A stretch of 64,000 nt of DNA from Pseudomonadota bacterium. GTDB lineage: Bacteria; Desulfobacterota; Desulfovibrionia; Desulfovibrionales; Desulfomicrobiaceae. Shown piece after piece: positions 17,262 to 26,352 of this stretch. A model generated the notes under the pieces. The model was not told where the DNA came from. It was given only the letters and a program-made list of their open reading frames with translations, and did not search any database. Both the position numbers and the translations under genes were made by a program. Location of the stretch: assembly GCA_023393525.1 (NCBI GenBank), contig JAEWKZ010000124.1:1-64000 (forward strand). Direction: 5' to 3'. Position 1 is the stretch's first letter. Every line of letters starts with the position of its first letter.

Positions 17262-17299
17262 GACAGGCCAGCCCCCGGATTTCCGGGAACCGGCCTGTC
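17262..17299 (-). terminator. Hairpin between TPR gene and purH
   Basis: A nested inverted repeat, GACAGGCC paired with GGCCTGTC and inside it CCCGGA with TCCGGG, lies 24 nt after the TPR stop. The following T-tract is weak (CTTGTTG on the minus strand), so it may be a leaky terminator or a processing site. Confidence 0.5.
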
Positions 17300-17322
17300 G
17301 CAAGGAGGGGAACGCCGTCGCG

Positions 17323-17880
17323 CTAGAGCTGCGCCAGAAGTTCGGCGGCAGACTCGTTGCCCGGATCCATCTCCAGAAGCTGGCGCAGATGCGCCTTGGC
17401 TTCGTCCTTGCGATCGCATGCCACAAGACAGCCGCTCAAGGCATAGCGGACCTCGCTCTTGCCCGGATTCACCTCCAGGTGGCGCTCCAGGGGCGCGATG
17501 GCCTCGGCCGTGCGGCCAAGCACATGCGCGACCTGAACCAGTCCGAAAAGAGCGACGATATTTTCGGGATTGCGCGAAAGTGCTTGCTGATAGAGCCCGA
17601 AAGCCTTGTCTTCCTGCCCCTGCTGGGCGCTGACCAGGGCGATTCCGGCCAGGGACTTGTCCGAAGAGGCGATGGCCTCGGCCTTCTGATACATGGCCAG
17701 GGCCTGATTCAAATCCCCGCGCTGCACGGCGATGGTCGCCAGACCCAGATACGGGTCCGGATGAACGCCATTGCTGCTCGCGGCCTTGTGGTAATAGCTT
17801 TCGGCCTTGTCCAGCTCACCCATGAAAAGATAGCATTCGCCAAGTTCCTTGTTGATTTCATAATCCAGATGCGAACTCAT
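17323..17880 (-). CDS. Tetratricopeptide-repeat protein
   Basis: The start is ATG 17880 after GGAGGAGGAACC, giving 185 residues. At least four to five TPR units can be followed (LGECYLFMGELDKAESYYHKA, LATIAVQRGDLNQALAMYQK, ALVSAQQGQEDKAFGLYQQA, and LVQVAHVLGRTAEAIAPLER). There is no signal peptide or membrane segment, so it should be a soluble scaffold. It is transcribed divergently from the flagellar operon, with 253 bp between the starts. No specific role can be read from the sequence. Confidence 0.8.
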   Translation of the reverse strand: MSSHLDYEINKELGECYLFMGELDKAESYYHKAASSNGVHPDPYLGLATIAVQRGDLNQALAMYQKAEAIASSDKSLAGIALVSAQQGQEDKAFGLYQQALSRNPENIVALFGLVQVAHVLGRTAEAIAPLERHLEVNPGKSEVRYALSGCLVACDRKDEAKAHLRQLLEMDPGNESAAELLAQL

Positions 17881-18043
17881 GGTTCCTCCTCCTTGTCGGC
17901 AAATCTCGTATGCGTTGACTGTCTGCCAGCGGCAAAGCAACTTTGATGCCAGAAACCAATCGCATCGCCGCGCCAAAACGAATCGCCCCGAATCCACCTG
18001 GCAAGACCCTGATTTAAAAGATCATCACGCAGCTGAATCAATC

Positions 18044-18058
18044 TGGAATGGTCATTGC
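18044..18058 (+). promoter_or_regulatory. Sigma-54 promoter of the flagellar operon
   Basis: TGGAAT-GGTCA-TTGC matches the -24/-12 consensus (TGGCAC-N5-TTGC) with the invariant GG and GC dinucleotides exactly ten bases apart. It lies about 75 nt upstream of the flgB start. Sigma-54 control of basal-body operons is known in polarly flagellated proteobacteria. An enhancer site for an FlrC/NtrC-type activator was not identified. Confidence 0.65.
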
Positions 18059-18133
18059 AAACCAGACCTCGTCAGCATCCCGGCAACGCCCTCGCGCAGA
18101 ACAACAAATGCCGGTACGACAAGGGGTTATCGA

Positions 18134-18544
18134 ATGAAAAGCTTGTTTCCCGATCACATTGATCTGACGGCCAAGGTCATGGATTTTCAGCTTCAGCGTC
18201 AAAACATCGTCAGCGCCAACATGGCCAACATCAATACGCCCGGCTACAAGGCCCGCACCCTGGAGTTCGAGAAGGACCTGCAAGCCGCTCTCGGGCTGTC
18301 CGAGGCCGGAGCCGTGGCCCGCACGCATCCCGATCATTTCCCCCTGGCCTTTTCCGCCGACCAGACCGAGGCAAGCGTGACCAGATCCCTGACGCCACGG
18401 GTCGTACAGGGCGTGGACAATGTGGATCTGGACAAGGAAATGGCCGCCATGGCCAAAAACAATCTGCTCTACAACACGCTGGCCACGGTCATGCACAAGA
18501 ATTTCACGGGACTTAAGCAAATCATCGCAGACGGAGGCAAATAA
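18134..18544 (+). CDS. flgB: Flagellar proximal rod protein FlgB
   Basis: The start is ATG 18134, seven bases after AAGGGG (136 residues, normal length). The N-terminal flagellar rod motif NIVSANMANINTPGYKAR and the C-terminal DLDKEMAAMAKNNLLYNT segment are diagnostic. FlgB forms the proximal rod with FlgC, FliE and FlgF around the MS ring and is exported by the flagellar type III system. It is the first gene of a seven-gene operon; its TAA overlaps the flgC ATG by one base. Confidence 0.96.
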   Translation: MKSLFPDHIDLTAKVMDFQLQRQNIVSANMANINTPGYKARTLEFEKDLQAALGLSEAGAVARTHPDHFPLAFSADQTEASVTRSLTPRVVQGVDNVDLDKEMAAMAKNNLLYNTLATVMHKNFTGLKQIIADGGK

Positions 18545-18981
18545 TGGACTTCATGACCGCCATCGACGTCGGAGCGTCCGCGCTCAAGGCCGAACGCACC
18601 CATTTGAATGTCATCTCCATGAACCTGGCCAATGCCAAGACCACCAGGACCACGGACGGCGGGCCGTATCGCCGCAAGGAAGTCATCTTCAAGGAAACGG
18701 ACGTGCAGAGCCCTTTTTCCAAGGCCATGAATTCGGCCCTGGATCAGGACGTCAAGGGCGTGAGGGTCGAGTCGGTCCAGAATGACAGGCGTCCGCTCAA
18801 GCAGGTCTACGAACCGGGGCATCCCGACGCCGACGAGAACGGCTACGTCAGCTACCCCGACATCAACGTGGTGGAGGAGATGACCAACATGCTCTCGGCC
18901 ATGCGCGCCTACGAGGCCAACGTTTCGACCATCACCACGTCCAAAAGCATGTTTTCAAAGGCTCTTGAAATCGGGCGCTAG
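18544..18981 (+). CDS. flgC: Flagellar proximal rod protein FlgC
   Basis: A 145-residue FlgC of usual length. The rod-family N-terminal segment LNVISMNLANAKTTRT and the C-terminal element DINVVEEMTNMLSAMRAYEANV are clear. It partners FlgB in the proximal rod. The ATG is nested in the flgB stop (TAATG), so the two are made in fixed proportion. Confidence 0.96.
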   Translation: MDFMTAIDVGASALKAERTHLNVISMNLANAKTTRTTDGGPYRRKEVIFKETDVQSPFSKAMNSALDQDVKGVRVESVQNDRRPLKQVYEPGHPDADENGYVSYPDINVVEEMTNMLSAMRAYEANVSTITTSKSMFSKALEIGR

Positions 18982-19021
18982 ACCGGTCCCGAGCATACAA
19001 AGATAGACAAGGAGGCATTCC

Positions 19022-19345
19022 ATGGCGGTATCACCCATGGCCATCAAGGCCTATTCAGCGGCAAGCGAGCTCCTGAACAATCCCAAAAGTCTCGACGCCA
19101 AAAGCAAATCCACCAGGGAAGCAACCCAGTCATTCGCCGAGACCATCGAAGAGTCCCTGGCCAAGGTCAATGAAATGCAGGCGGAAAAATCGCTCATGAT
19201 CCAGGATTTCGCCTCGGGCAAGAACCAGAACGTGCACGAGCTGATGATCACCCTGCAAAAGGCCGGACTGGCCATGGACATGACCTCGGCGGTCCGCAAC
19301 AAGGTCATGCAGGCGTACCAGGAAATAATGCGCATCCAGTTCTGA
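19022..19345 (+). CDS. fliE: Flagellar hook-basal body protein FliE
   Basis: A 107-residue protein with the FliE signature in its C-terminal half: ASGKNQNVHELMITLQKAGLAM-type segment followed by VRNKVMQAYQEIMRIQF. FliE joins the MS ring to the rod and is exported early. It starts 40 nt after flgC behind AAGGAGGCATTCC, a strong ribosome site. Confidence 0.95.
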   Translation: MAVSPMAIKAYSAASELLNNPKSLDAKSKSTREATQSFAETIEESLAKVNEMQAEKSLMIQDFASGKNQNVHELMITLQKAGLAMDMTSAVRNKVMQAYQEIMRIQF

Positions 19346-19369
19346 TTCTAATTCACGCGAGGATTCACC

Positions 19370-20980
19370 ATGCCCCCTCTTCTGCAAAACACCCTGGCCA
19401 AGGCCCAGGAATTCTGGACCGACAAATCCATGGCCCAGCGCATCCTCCTCGGAGGTCTGCTGGTTTCGCTCCTCATCGCCTTCTTCGGCATGATCTTCTG
19501 GATGAACAAGGTCGACTACCGGGTTCTCTACAGCCAGCTCTACCAGGAAGACGCCTCCAGCGTGGTCAACTACCTGCAAAAGGAAAACATCCCCTACCAG
19601 ATCACCGACTCCGGGACCACCATCATGGTGCCCTCGGACATGGTCTATGAAGCCCGGCTCAAGCTGGCCGGCGAAGGTTCCCTGCATGGCCAGGGCATCG
19701 GCTTCGAGCTTTTCGACGAGAATAAGATCGGGCAGACCAACTTCGTGCAGGGCATCAACTACCAGCGCGCCTTGCAGGGCGAACTTTCCCGCACCATCTC
19801 CGAACTGTCCGAAGTGGATAACGCCCGCGTGCATCTGGTGCTGCCCAACAAGAGCCTCTTCGTCGAGGAACAGGCCCCGCCCTCCGCGGCCATCATGCTC
19901 AAGCTCAAAGGGGGACGCAGCCTCGGACCGCAGCAGGTCCAGGCCATCGTCAACCTCGTTTCCACCAGCGTCGAAGGCATGACGCCGGAGCACATCACCC
20001 TGGCCGACAGCCGGGGCAAGATCCTCTACGAGCCCAAGACGGACACGGACATCGCGGGCCTGAGCTCGACCCAGCTTGAGTACCAGATGGGCATGCAACG
20101 CAACCTGGAACAACGCATCGAGCAGCTCCTGCTGCCCATTGTCGGCCCCGGTCGCGTCATCGCCAGGGTCAATGCGGACCTGGACTTTGACCGCACCACC
20201 ATCCGCAAGGAAATCTTCGACCCCAAATCCGCCGTGGTCAGGAGCGAGGTCAAAAGCGAGGAGGAGAGCAAAGGCTCCGCCAACGTGGACGGCGGCACGC
20301 CCGATCCCAACTACCAGGGCGAGAACGACCGCACGGCAGCCGGCACGGCGCAGGAAAGCATCCGCACCTCCTCGACCACCAATTTCGACATCAACAAGGA
20401 AGAACAGCAGATCATTTCCCAGGTCGGGAGCGTCAAGCGTTTAAGCGTTGCCGTTCTCGTCGACGGCAAGTACACTCGGCAGCAGGACGGCACCTACGCC
20501 TTCGAGCCGCTCGCCGCTGAACAGATGGAACAGATCCGCCAACTCAGTCAGCGCGCGGTGGGTTTCGACGAGACGCGCGGCGACGCCATCGAGGTCTCCT
20601 CGATCTCCTTTGGCGAACCCGTCGGCGCCGAGCAGCCGCCGCTGCTTGATGTGGCCTCGCGCTACTTCCAGCTGCTGGGCAAGCCCCTTCTGAACACGCT
20701 CATCATCCTGCTGTTCCTGCTTTTCGTGGCCCGCCCGGTGGTCCTGGCCCTGATCCGGCCCAAGGTCGAAAAGCCCACGGTGCAGCAGAACACGGAAGAA
20801 CTCGGCGCGGCCCAGGAACTCATGGCCCTGACCGAAGGATTGAACGAAGAGGACATGGCGGCCGTGGACGCGGTCAAACGCATCGAAAACGCCAAGCATC
20901 TCGCGCAGCAGCTTGTCGAACAGAACATGGACCAGGCCGTCATGATCATGCGCCAATGGATGGCCCAGGGAGAAGCATAA
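19370..20980 (+). CDS. fliF: Flagellar MS-ring protein FliF
   Basis: A 536-residue FliF. A first membrane segment lies at about residues 24-46 (ILLGGLLVSLLIAFFGMIFW) and a second near 440-462 (LNTLIILLFLLFVARPVVLA), flanking the periplasmic ring-building domains; DYRVLYSQLYQEDASSVV and LVLPNKSLFVEEQ are typical of RBM1/RBM2. The C-terminal tail ending DQAVMIMRQWMAQ is the FliG-binding part. Stop and the fliG GTG are contiguous. Confidence 0.97.
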   Translation: MPPLLQNTLAKAQEFWTDKSMAQRILLGGLLVSLLIAFFGMIFWMNKVDYRVLYSQLYQEDASSVVNYLQKENIPYQITDSGTTIMVPSDMVYEARLKLAGEGSLHGQGIGFELFDENKIGQTNFVQGINYQRALQGELSRTISELSEVDNARVHLVLPNKSLFVEEQAPPSAAIMLKLKGGRSLGPQQVQAIVNLVSTSVEGMTPEHITLADSRGKILYEPKTDTDIAGLSSTQLEYQMGMQRNLEQRIEQLLLPIVGPGRVIARVNADLDFDRTTIRKEIFDPKSAVVRSEVKSEEESKGSANVDGGTPDPNYQGENDRTAAGTAQESIRTSSTTNFDINKEEQQIISQVGSVKRLSVAVLVDGKYTRQQDGTYAFEPLAAEQMEQIRQLSQRAVGFDETRGDAIEVSSISFGEPVGAEQPPLLDVASRYFQLLGKPLLNTLIILLFLLFVARPVVLALIRPKVEKPTVQQNTEELGAAQELMALTEGLNEEDMAAVDAVKRIENAKHLAQQLVEQNMDQAVMIMRQWMAQGEA

Positions 20981-21991
20981 GTGGCAGCATCGACCGCAAA
21001 ACTGACCGGACCGCAGAAAACGGCCATTCTCATCCTGGCCCTGGGCGACGCTTTCGCCTCCGAGGTCTTCAAGAAATTCGAACGCGCCGAGATCACCGCC
21101 GTCTCGCGGGCCATGGCCAAGCTCGACACCGTGAACAAGGAACAGGCCGAGGAAGTGCTGCGGGAATTCAACCAGGCCATGACCATCGGCAAGGAAATGC
21201 TCTACGGCGGGCCCGAACAGGTCCGCAAGATGATCTCCTCGAATCTCGATTCCGACACGGCGCGCTACATTCTGGACGAACTCGACTTCGATTCCGGCCC
21301 CGTGCCGTTCAAGGAGCTCGGCAACGTCAGCCCCAAGATCCTGGCCCAGATCCTGCGCAACGAGCACCCCCAGACCCTGGCCCTCATCCTTGGCCACCTC
21401 CCTCCCGACAGCGCGGGCAACCTGTTGCAGAACATGGCCCCCGGCGTGCGCGCGGAAGTGCTCATCCGTCTGGCCAAGCTCGAAGCGGTGGCCGAGGAGA
21501 TGCTGGTCGAAGTGGACCGCGTCCTGCAGAGCCAGCTCATCGCCATCGGCGGCAAGGAAGGCCGCAAGGTCGGCGGCGTCAATTCCGTGGCGGAGATTTT
21601 GAACGCCATAGACCGGGCCACGGAAGAGGAGATCATGGCCGACATCGAAGAGGAAAGCGCGCAGCTGGCCGAAGAGATCAAGCAGCTCATGTTCGTCTTC
21701 GAGGACATCATGAAGATCGACGATCGCGGCATCCGCGAAGTCTTGAAGGAAATCAGCAACGAGGATCTGACCATGTCCCTCAAGACCGCCCCGGAAGAGC
21801 TGCGCGAGAAGTTCTTCAAGAACCTCTCCGAACGCGCCGGCAACATGATCCGCGAGGATCTCGAAATCATGGGACCGGTCAAGCTGTCCGAAGTGGAGGC
21901 CGCGCAGCAGAACATCGTCAAGCAGGTGCGCCGCCTGGAGGCCGAAGGCCGCATAGTCATCGCCGGCAGCGGAGGAGAAGTCCTTGTCTGA
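20981..21991 (+). CDS. fliG: Flagellar motor switch protein FliG
   Basis: A 336-residue FliG from a GTG start directly after the fliF stop. The middle domain carries NEHPQTLALILGHLPP (the EHPQR-type motif) and the C-terminal torque domain has the charged helix TAPEELREKFFKNLSERAGNMI region. It links the MS ring to FliM and interacts with the stator. The last bases overlap the TTG start of fliH by 8 nt. Confidence 0.97.
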   Translation: MAASTAKLTGPQKTAILILALGDAFASEVFKKFERAEITAVSRAMAKLDTVNKEQAEEVLREFNQAMTIGKEMLYGGPEQVRKMISSNLDSDTARYILDELDFDSGPVPFKELGNVSPKILAQILRNEHPQTLALILGHLPPDSAGNLLQNMAPGVRAEVLIRLAKLEAVAEEMLVEVDRVLQSQLIAIGGKEGRKVGGVNSVAEILNAIDRATEEEIMADIEEESAQLAEEIKQLMFVFEDIMKIDDRGIREVLKEISNEDLTMSLKTAPEELREKFFKNLSERAGNMIREDLEIMGPVKLSEVEAAQQNIVKQVRRLEAEGRIVIAGSGGEVLV

Positions 21992-22682
21992 TAACGCCGC
22001 GTGCCCCGGCAGGGTCATCTATGGTCTGCAATGCGCCGACCATGCGGGCCTGAACCGCCCGGCGGCCCAGATTTGGACCAGCGAGAACCAGGAGCGCTAC
22101 ATGGAACAGGTTCGGGAACGAGCGCAGCAGATGGCCAAGGACATCCTGACCCAGGCCCTCTCCGAAGCGGAGCAGATCCGCGCCGGCGCGCAGGCGGAAG
22201 GCTTCGCTGCCGGCCAGCGCGACGCGGAGTCCATTGCCCTGGCGGAAAACGCCAAAGTGCGCTCTTTTCTGGACGCCTTGCAGACGGCGCTGCTGGATGA
22301 GAAAAAACGCATCTATGCCGAGCACAAACAAGCCCTTTTCGCGATTCTGCGCCTGGCTTTCGAAAAAACGCTGGGCGTGATGCTCGACGAGCAGCGCGAG
22401 CAGGTCTTAAACGGCCTCTTCGACGAGGCCGTCGCCCAGCTTCAGGCCCAAACCTGCATCACCGTGCACGTCTGCCCCGCCGACCTCGAGCTGGCCAAAA
22501 ATCTGGCGGAACAGTCCAAAGACCTGCGCCCCGGCCTGCCGGAGCTGCGCATCTGCTCAAGCCCGGCCCTCGAACCCGGCGGCGTGCGCATAGAAAGCGG
22601 CGACGGCGTGGTGGACAACTCCGTCGCCGCCCGCTTCGAGCAGGTCAAAGCCATCCTCGACGGATACGTGGAAAATTCATGA
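21984..22682 (+). CDS. fliH: Flagellar export apparatus protein FliH
   Basis: A 232-residue FliH-type protein, starting at a TTG that overlaps the fliG end. After a variable N-terminus comes a long charged coiled coil (about residues 38-115, EQVRERAQQMAKDILTQA onward, with small-residue repeats AGAQAEGFAAGQ), then a FliH/YscL C-terminal domain. FliH is the peripheral-stalk-like regulator of the FliI ATPase. The gene overlaps the fliI start by 4 nt. The product is identified partly from its position, since FliH sequences diverge quickly. Confidence 0.88.
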   Translation: MSDNAACPGRVIYGLQCADHAGLNRPAAQIWTSENQERYMEQVRERAQQMAKDILTQALSEAEQIRAGAQAEGFAAGQRDAESIALAENAKVRSFLDALQTALLDEKKRIYAEHKQALFAILRLAFEKTLGVMLDEQREQVLNGLFDEAVAQLQAQTCITVHVCPADLELAKNLAEQSKDLRPGLPELRICSSPALEPGGVRIESGDGVVDNSVAARFEQVKAILDGYVENS

Positions 22683-24025
22683 CCGCCGACCTCGACGGCA
22701 CCCTCCACCTTCTGTCCGACCTGCAACCCGCGCAGGCCTTCGGCAAGGTGACCAAGGTCGTGGGCCTGGTGGCCGAAGGCCGGGGCATCAAGGCTCCCCT
22801 GGGATCGGTCTGCCAGCTGCTCCCCGACGACACGGGCCGTCAGGTCATCAATGCCGAGGTGGTCGGTTTCCGCGACGACGTCATGCTGCTCATGCCCTAC
22901 GGGGAAATGCGCGGCATCCGCCCGGGAAGCCTGATCCGCAACACAAGCACCCCGCCCGTCTTCCCTGTGGGCAACCGCTATCTCGGACACGCGGTGGACG
23001 CGTTCGGACAGTCCCTCGATCCGGCCAAATCCATTTTTCCGGCGCGCTACAACCCGCTGCACGCCGATCCGCCCAATCCCATGACGCGGCCGCGCATCAC
23101 CGAACCCCTCGATGTCGGGGTCCGGGCCGTCAACGGCCTGCTGACGCTGGGCAAGGGCCAGCGCGTTGGCATCATGGCCGGATCGGGCGTCGGCAAGAGC
23201 ACGCTCATGGGCATGTTCGCCCGCTACACGTCGGCCGAAGTCAACGTCATCGGGCTCATCGGCGAGCGCGGCCGGGAGGTCGTGGATTTCATCGAAAAGG
23301 ACCTTGGGCCCGAAGGGCTGGCCAAGTCGGTGCTCGTCGTGGCCACTTCGGATCAGGGTCCCCTGGTGCGCATGCGCGCGGCCTACGCGGCCACCGCCAT
23401 GGCGGAATTCTTCCGCGACCAGGGCAAGGACGTGCTCCTGATGATGGATTCGGTCACCCGCTTCGCCATGGCGGCCCGCGAGGTCGGCCTGGCGGCCGGT
23501 GAACCGCCCACCACCAGGGGGTACACGCCCACCGTCTTTTCCCACCTGCCCCGCCTGCTTGAACGCGCCGGACGGTCGTCCACGGGAAGCATCACCGGCA
23601 TCTACACCGTGCTGGTGGAAGGCGACGACTTCAACGAACCCGTGGCCGACGCGGTGCGCTCCATCCTTGACGGCCATATCGTGCTGACCCGCGAGCTGGC
23701 CGACCAGGGCCACTACCCGTCCATCGACGTGCTGAAGAGCGTCAGCCGCCTTGCCGCCGACGTCGCCCCCGCTCCCGCCGTCGCCGCCGGACGCGACCTG
23801 ATCCGCATGATGGCCACGTTCCAGCGCGTCGAGGACATGGTCAACATCGGGGCCTACGCGCACGGCTCCAACGCCGAGATAGACCAGGCCCTATCCATGA
23901 TCCACCCCATCCGTCTCTTCCTGCAGCAAACCATCGACGAGCGTTCGACCCTGGACCAGGCCTTCGAAGCCCTGAAAAAACTGACCGGCCACAATCTGCC
24001 CGGTTCCGTCAAACCTCGCGGCTAA
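22679..24025 (+). CDS. fliI: Flagellum-specific ATP synthase FliI
   Basis: A 448-residue F1-beta-like ATPase. Walker A is MAGSGVGKST at about residues 163-172, followed by LIGERGREVVDFI and Walker B LLMMDSVTRFA; GEPPTTRGYTPTVF is typical of FliI/YscN. It powers unfolding and delivery of export substrates with FliH. It is the last gene of this operon; its stop overlaps the convergent gspE stop by 4 nt, leaving no room for a terminator. Confidence 0.97.
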   Translation: MTADLDGTLHLLSDLQPAQAFGKVTKVVGLVAEGRGIKAPLGSVCQLLPDDTGRQVINAEVVGFRDDVMLLMPYGEMRGIRPGSLIRNTSTPPVFPVGNRYLGHAVDAFGQSLDPAKSIFPARYNPLHADPPNPMTRPRITEPLDVGVRAVNGLLTLGKGQRVGIMAGSGVGKSTLMGMFARYTSAEVNVIGLIGERGREVVDFIEKDLGPEGLAKSVLVVATSDQGPLVRMRAAYAATAMAEFFRDQGKDVLLMMDSVTRFAMAAREVGLAAGEPPTTRGYTPTVFSHLPRLLERAGRSSTGSITGIYTVLVEGDDFNEPVADAVRSILDGHIVLTRELADQGHYPSIDVLKSVSRLAADVAPAPAVAAGRDLIRMMATFQRVEDMVNIGAYAHGSNAEIDQALSMIHPIRLFLQQTIDERSTLDQAFEALKKLTGHNLPGSVKPRG

Positions 24026-25806
24026 TCGACCGATCCCCCCGCCACGCGCAGCACTTCCTCCACGGTGGTCACTCCCTGCACGACCCGCTCCATGCCGTCG
24101 TCAAACAGGGATCGCACCCCCTTTTGGCGCACCATGACGCGCAGATCGCCCAGATCGATGTTCTTGCGGATGGCATCCTTGACCTCGGTGTCGTAGGGCA
24201 GGATCTCGAAAATGCCGGTGCGTCCGTAATAGCCGGTCTGACGGCAGTGATCGCACCCGCGCCCCCTCCATAACGCCTGGTCGGGGCGGATGTACCCGTC
24301 CAGCCCCAGAGCCTTGATCTCTTCGTAATCGGGCGTGTAGCGCACCTTGCAGTACGGGCAGATGTTGCGCACCAGGCGCTGGGCGATGCAGCCGATCACG
24401 GCGGCGTTGATGAGATAGGCGTCGAGCCCCAGGTCGATGAGGCGCGTCAGGGCCGAGCTGGCGTCGTTGGTATGCAGGGTGGAAAAGACGATGTGCCCGG
24501 TCAGGGCGGACTGCACGGCCTGCTCGGCAGTCTCCAGGTCGCGCATTTCGCCGATCATGATGATGTCGGGGTCCTGACGCAGGATGTGCCGCAGCATCTG
24601 TCCGAAGGTCACCCCGATTTTCGATTGCACGCCGATCTGGTTGAAATCGTCGACCACCATTTCGATGGGATCCTCAAGAGTGACCACGTTGACCTGCGGG
24701 TTGGCCAGCACTTTCAAGGTCGAATACAGGGTGGTCGACTTGCCGCTGCCCGTGGGACCGGTGACCAGAATCAGACCGTAGGTCTTGCGCAGAAATCGGC
24801 TGTAGGTCTCGTAATGCTCGGGCCGCATGCCTAGCTCTTCGAGATTCTTCAATGTGCTGTCGCTTGAGAGCAGGCGCAGCACCATCTTTTCGCCGAAGGC
24901 CACGGGAATGGTCGAGACGCGAACATCCGTCGGCACGCCCGCCAGCACCAGCTGCACGCGGCCGTCCTGGGGCCTGCGCTTCTCGGAGATGTCGAGCCTG
25001 CTCATGCCTTTGAGCCTGTTGATCATGGCCAGATGCACGGTCATGGGCAGGCGGTGCAGATCGTGCAGGATGCCGTCGATGCGGAAACGGATCAGGGCGA
25101 AGTCCCGCTTGGGCTCGATGTGAATGTCGCTGGCCCGCTCGCGCAGGGCGGAGCGCAACAGGTAGTCCACGGCCTTGATGATGTGGCGCTGCGATTCGGG
25201 ATCGGATTTTTCGGCCACCTTGACCCGCGCCTCGAGGTTGCCGATCTCGCTTGAATCCATGAACTCGATCTGCGCGGCCTGGATGGCGGTCCGGAATTGG
25301 TAATAGTCGTCGATGAGCCGGTTTATGTCCTGGCGCGTGCTCAGGAAAACCTTGTACGGCAGGTCGCTGACACGCTCCATGTCCTGCCAGAGTTCGGCCC
25401 GGAACGGATTGAAGACCGCCAGCTCCAGCTCTCCGTCGCGAATCATGATCGGAACCAGGGTGTTCATGCGTGCGAAACTTTCGGAGATGGTCTTGGTGGT
25501 CACTTCAAGATCAAGGTCAAAGGGGTCGACCCGCCGGAATTCAAGCCCTTCCCTGGCGGCCACGGCCTTCAGGATGACATCCTCCGTGATCCGCGTCTCC
25601 GGCAGGCCGGGCTCCCGGGCGGGCTTGCGGATGTTGAAGCGGATCAGGTCGTCGATGCCGTCCGGACCTTCGGTGTCGATGCCGTTCTTGACGGCGTGGT
25701 CCAGAATGATCCCGGCCTGGGCCTCGCTGATCTCCCCTGCCCCGACCAGGACGTCCAGCAGGTACGTCAGGGAGTAGACGATGCGCCTGGTGTTCAGACT
25801 ATCCAT
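24022..25806 (-). CDS. gspE: GspE/PilB-type secretion ATPase
   Basis: A 594-residue GspE/PulE ATPase. A GspE N-terminal domain (about residues 60-200) precedes the motor domain, which has Walker A TGPTGSGKSTTLYS, Walker B DPDIIMIGEMRD, the histidine box TGHIVFSTLHTNDASSAL and the zinc-binding tetracysteine CPYC ... CDHC. Such proteins drive type II secretion or type IV pilus assembly. No other gsp or pil gene is in the window, so the partner system is not known. The start overlaps rfaE2 by 8 nt. Confidence 0.88.
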   Translation of the reverse strand: MDSLNTRRIVYSLTYLLDVLVGAGEISEAQAGIILDHAVKNGIDTEGPDGIDDLIRFNIRKPAREPGLPETRITEDVILKAVAAREGLEFRRVDPFDLDLEVTTKTISESFARMNTLVPIMIRDGELELAVFNPFRAELWQDMERVSDLPYKVFLSTRQDINRLIDDYYQFRTAIQAAQIEFMDSSEIGNLEARVKVAEKSDPESQRHIIKAVDYLLRSALRERASDIHIEPKRDFALIRFRIDGILHDLHRLPMTVHLAMINRLKGMSRLDISEKRRPQDGRVQLVLAGVPTDVRVSTIPVAFGEKMVLRLLSSDSTLKNLEELGMRPEHYETYSRFLRKTYGLILVTGPTGSGKSTTLYSTLKVLANPQVNVVTLEDPIEMVVDDFNQIGVQSKIGVTFGQMLRHILRQDPDIIMIGEMRDLETAEQAVQSALTGHIVFSTLHTNDASSALTRLIDLGLDAYLINAAVIGCIAQRLVRNICPYCKVRYTPDYEEIKALGLDGYIRPDQALWRGRGCDHCRQTGYYGRTGIFEILPYDTEVKDAIRKNIDLGDLRVMVRQKGVRSLFDDGMERVVQGVTTVEEVLRVAGGSVD

Positions 25807-26281
25807 TTCCGCCGCTCCTGTGCATGGCCACGATGCGGTTCACTGTTTTCGTGGTCGAGTAGCCTTCCAGAAGCGGGATCGAACAGACCGTGCCTCCGCC
25901 CTCTTCCACCACGCCCCGGCCGACGATCCGATCCACGCTCCAATCCCCGCCTTTGACCAGAATGTCCGGACGCACCGCCTTGATCAGTTCAAGCGGCGTG
26001 TCCTCCTCGAAAATCATGACAAAATCCACGCAGGCCAGGGCGGCCAGCACCCGGGCGCGAGCCCGCTGATCATTGACGGGCCGAAGCGCCCCTTTCAGCC
26101 GTCGCACGGAGGCGTCGCTGTTGAGCCCGACCACAAGGCACGCCCCCATGCTCCGGGCCCGCTCCAGGTAGTCCACGTGTCCTGGATGGATGATGTCGAA
26201 GCATCCGTTGGTAAAGACCAGCTTGCCCGCCGGGCGGCGGTCCAGATCTTGGGGAGAGATGATTTTCTGCGCGGTGTCCAT
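25799..26281 (-). CDS. rfaE2: D-glycero-beta-D-manno-heptose 1-phosphate adenylyltransferase
   Basis: A 160-residue cytidylyltransferase-fold enzyme with TNGCFDIIHPGHVDYLERAR (the HxGH nucleotide motif) near residue 24 and the YSTTKTVNRI signature near the C-terminus. It activates heptose-1-phosphate to ADP-heptose for the LPS inner core. In many proteobacteria this domain is fused to the heptose kinase (HldE); here the kinase (rfaE1) is a separate gene 6.6 kb away. It is divergent from the next gene with about 70 bp between. Confidence 0.94.
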   Translation of the reverse strand: MDTAQKIISPQDLDRRPAGKLVFTNGCFDIIHPGHVDYLERARSMGACLVVGLNSDASVRRLKGALRPVNDQRARARVLAALACVDFVMIFEEDTPLELIKAVRPDILVKGGDWSVDRIVGRGVVEEGGGTVCSIPLLEGYSTTKTVNRIVAMHRSGGNG

Positions 26282-26352
26282 GGACCTTTCCGGGTTTGAC
26301 GTGAGCTAAGGGGTGCCGTACATGACGCTAAAAACATCGCACGGGATGAAAA

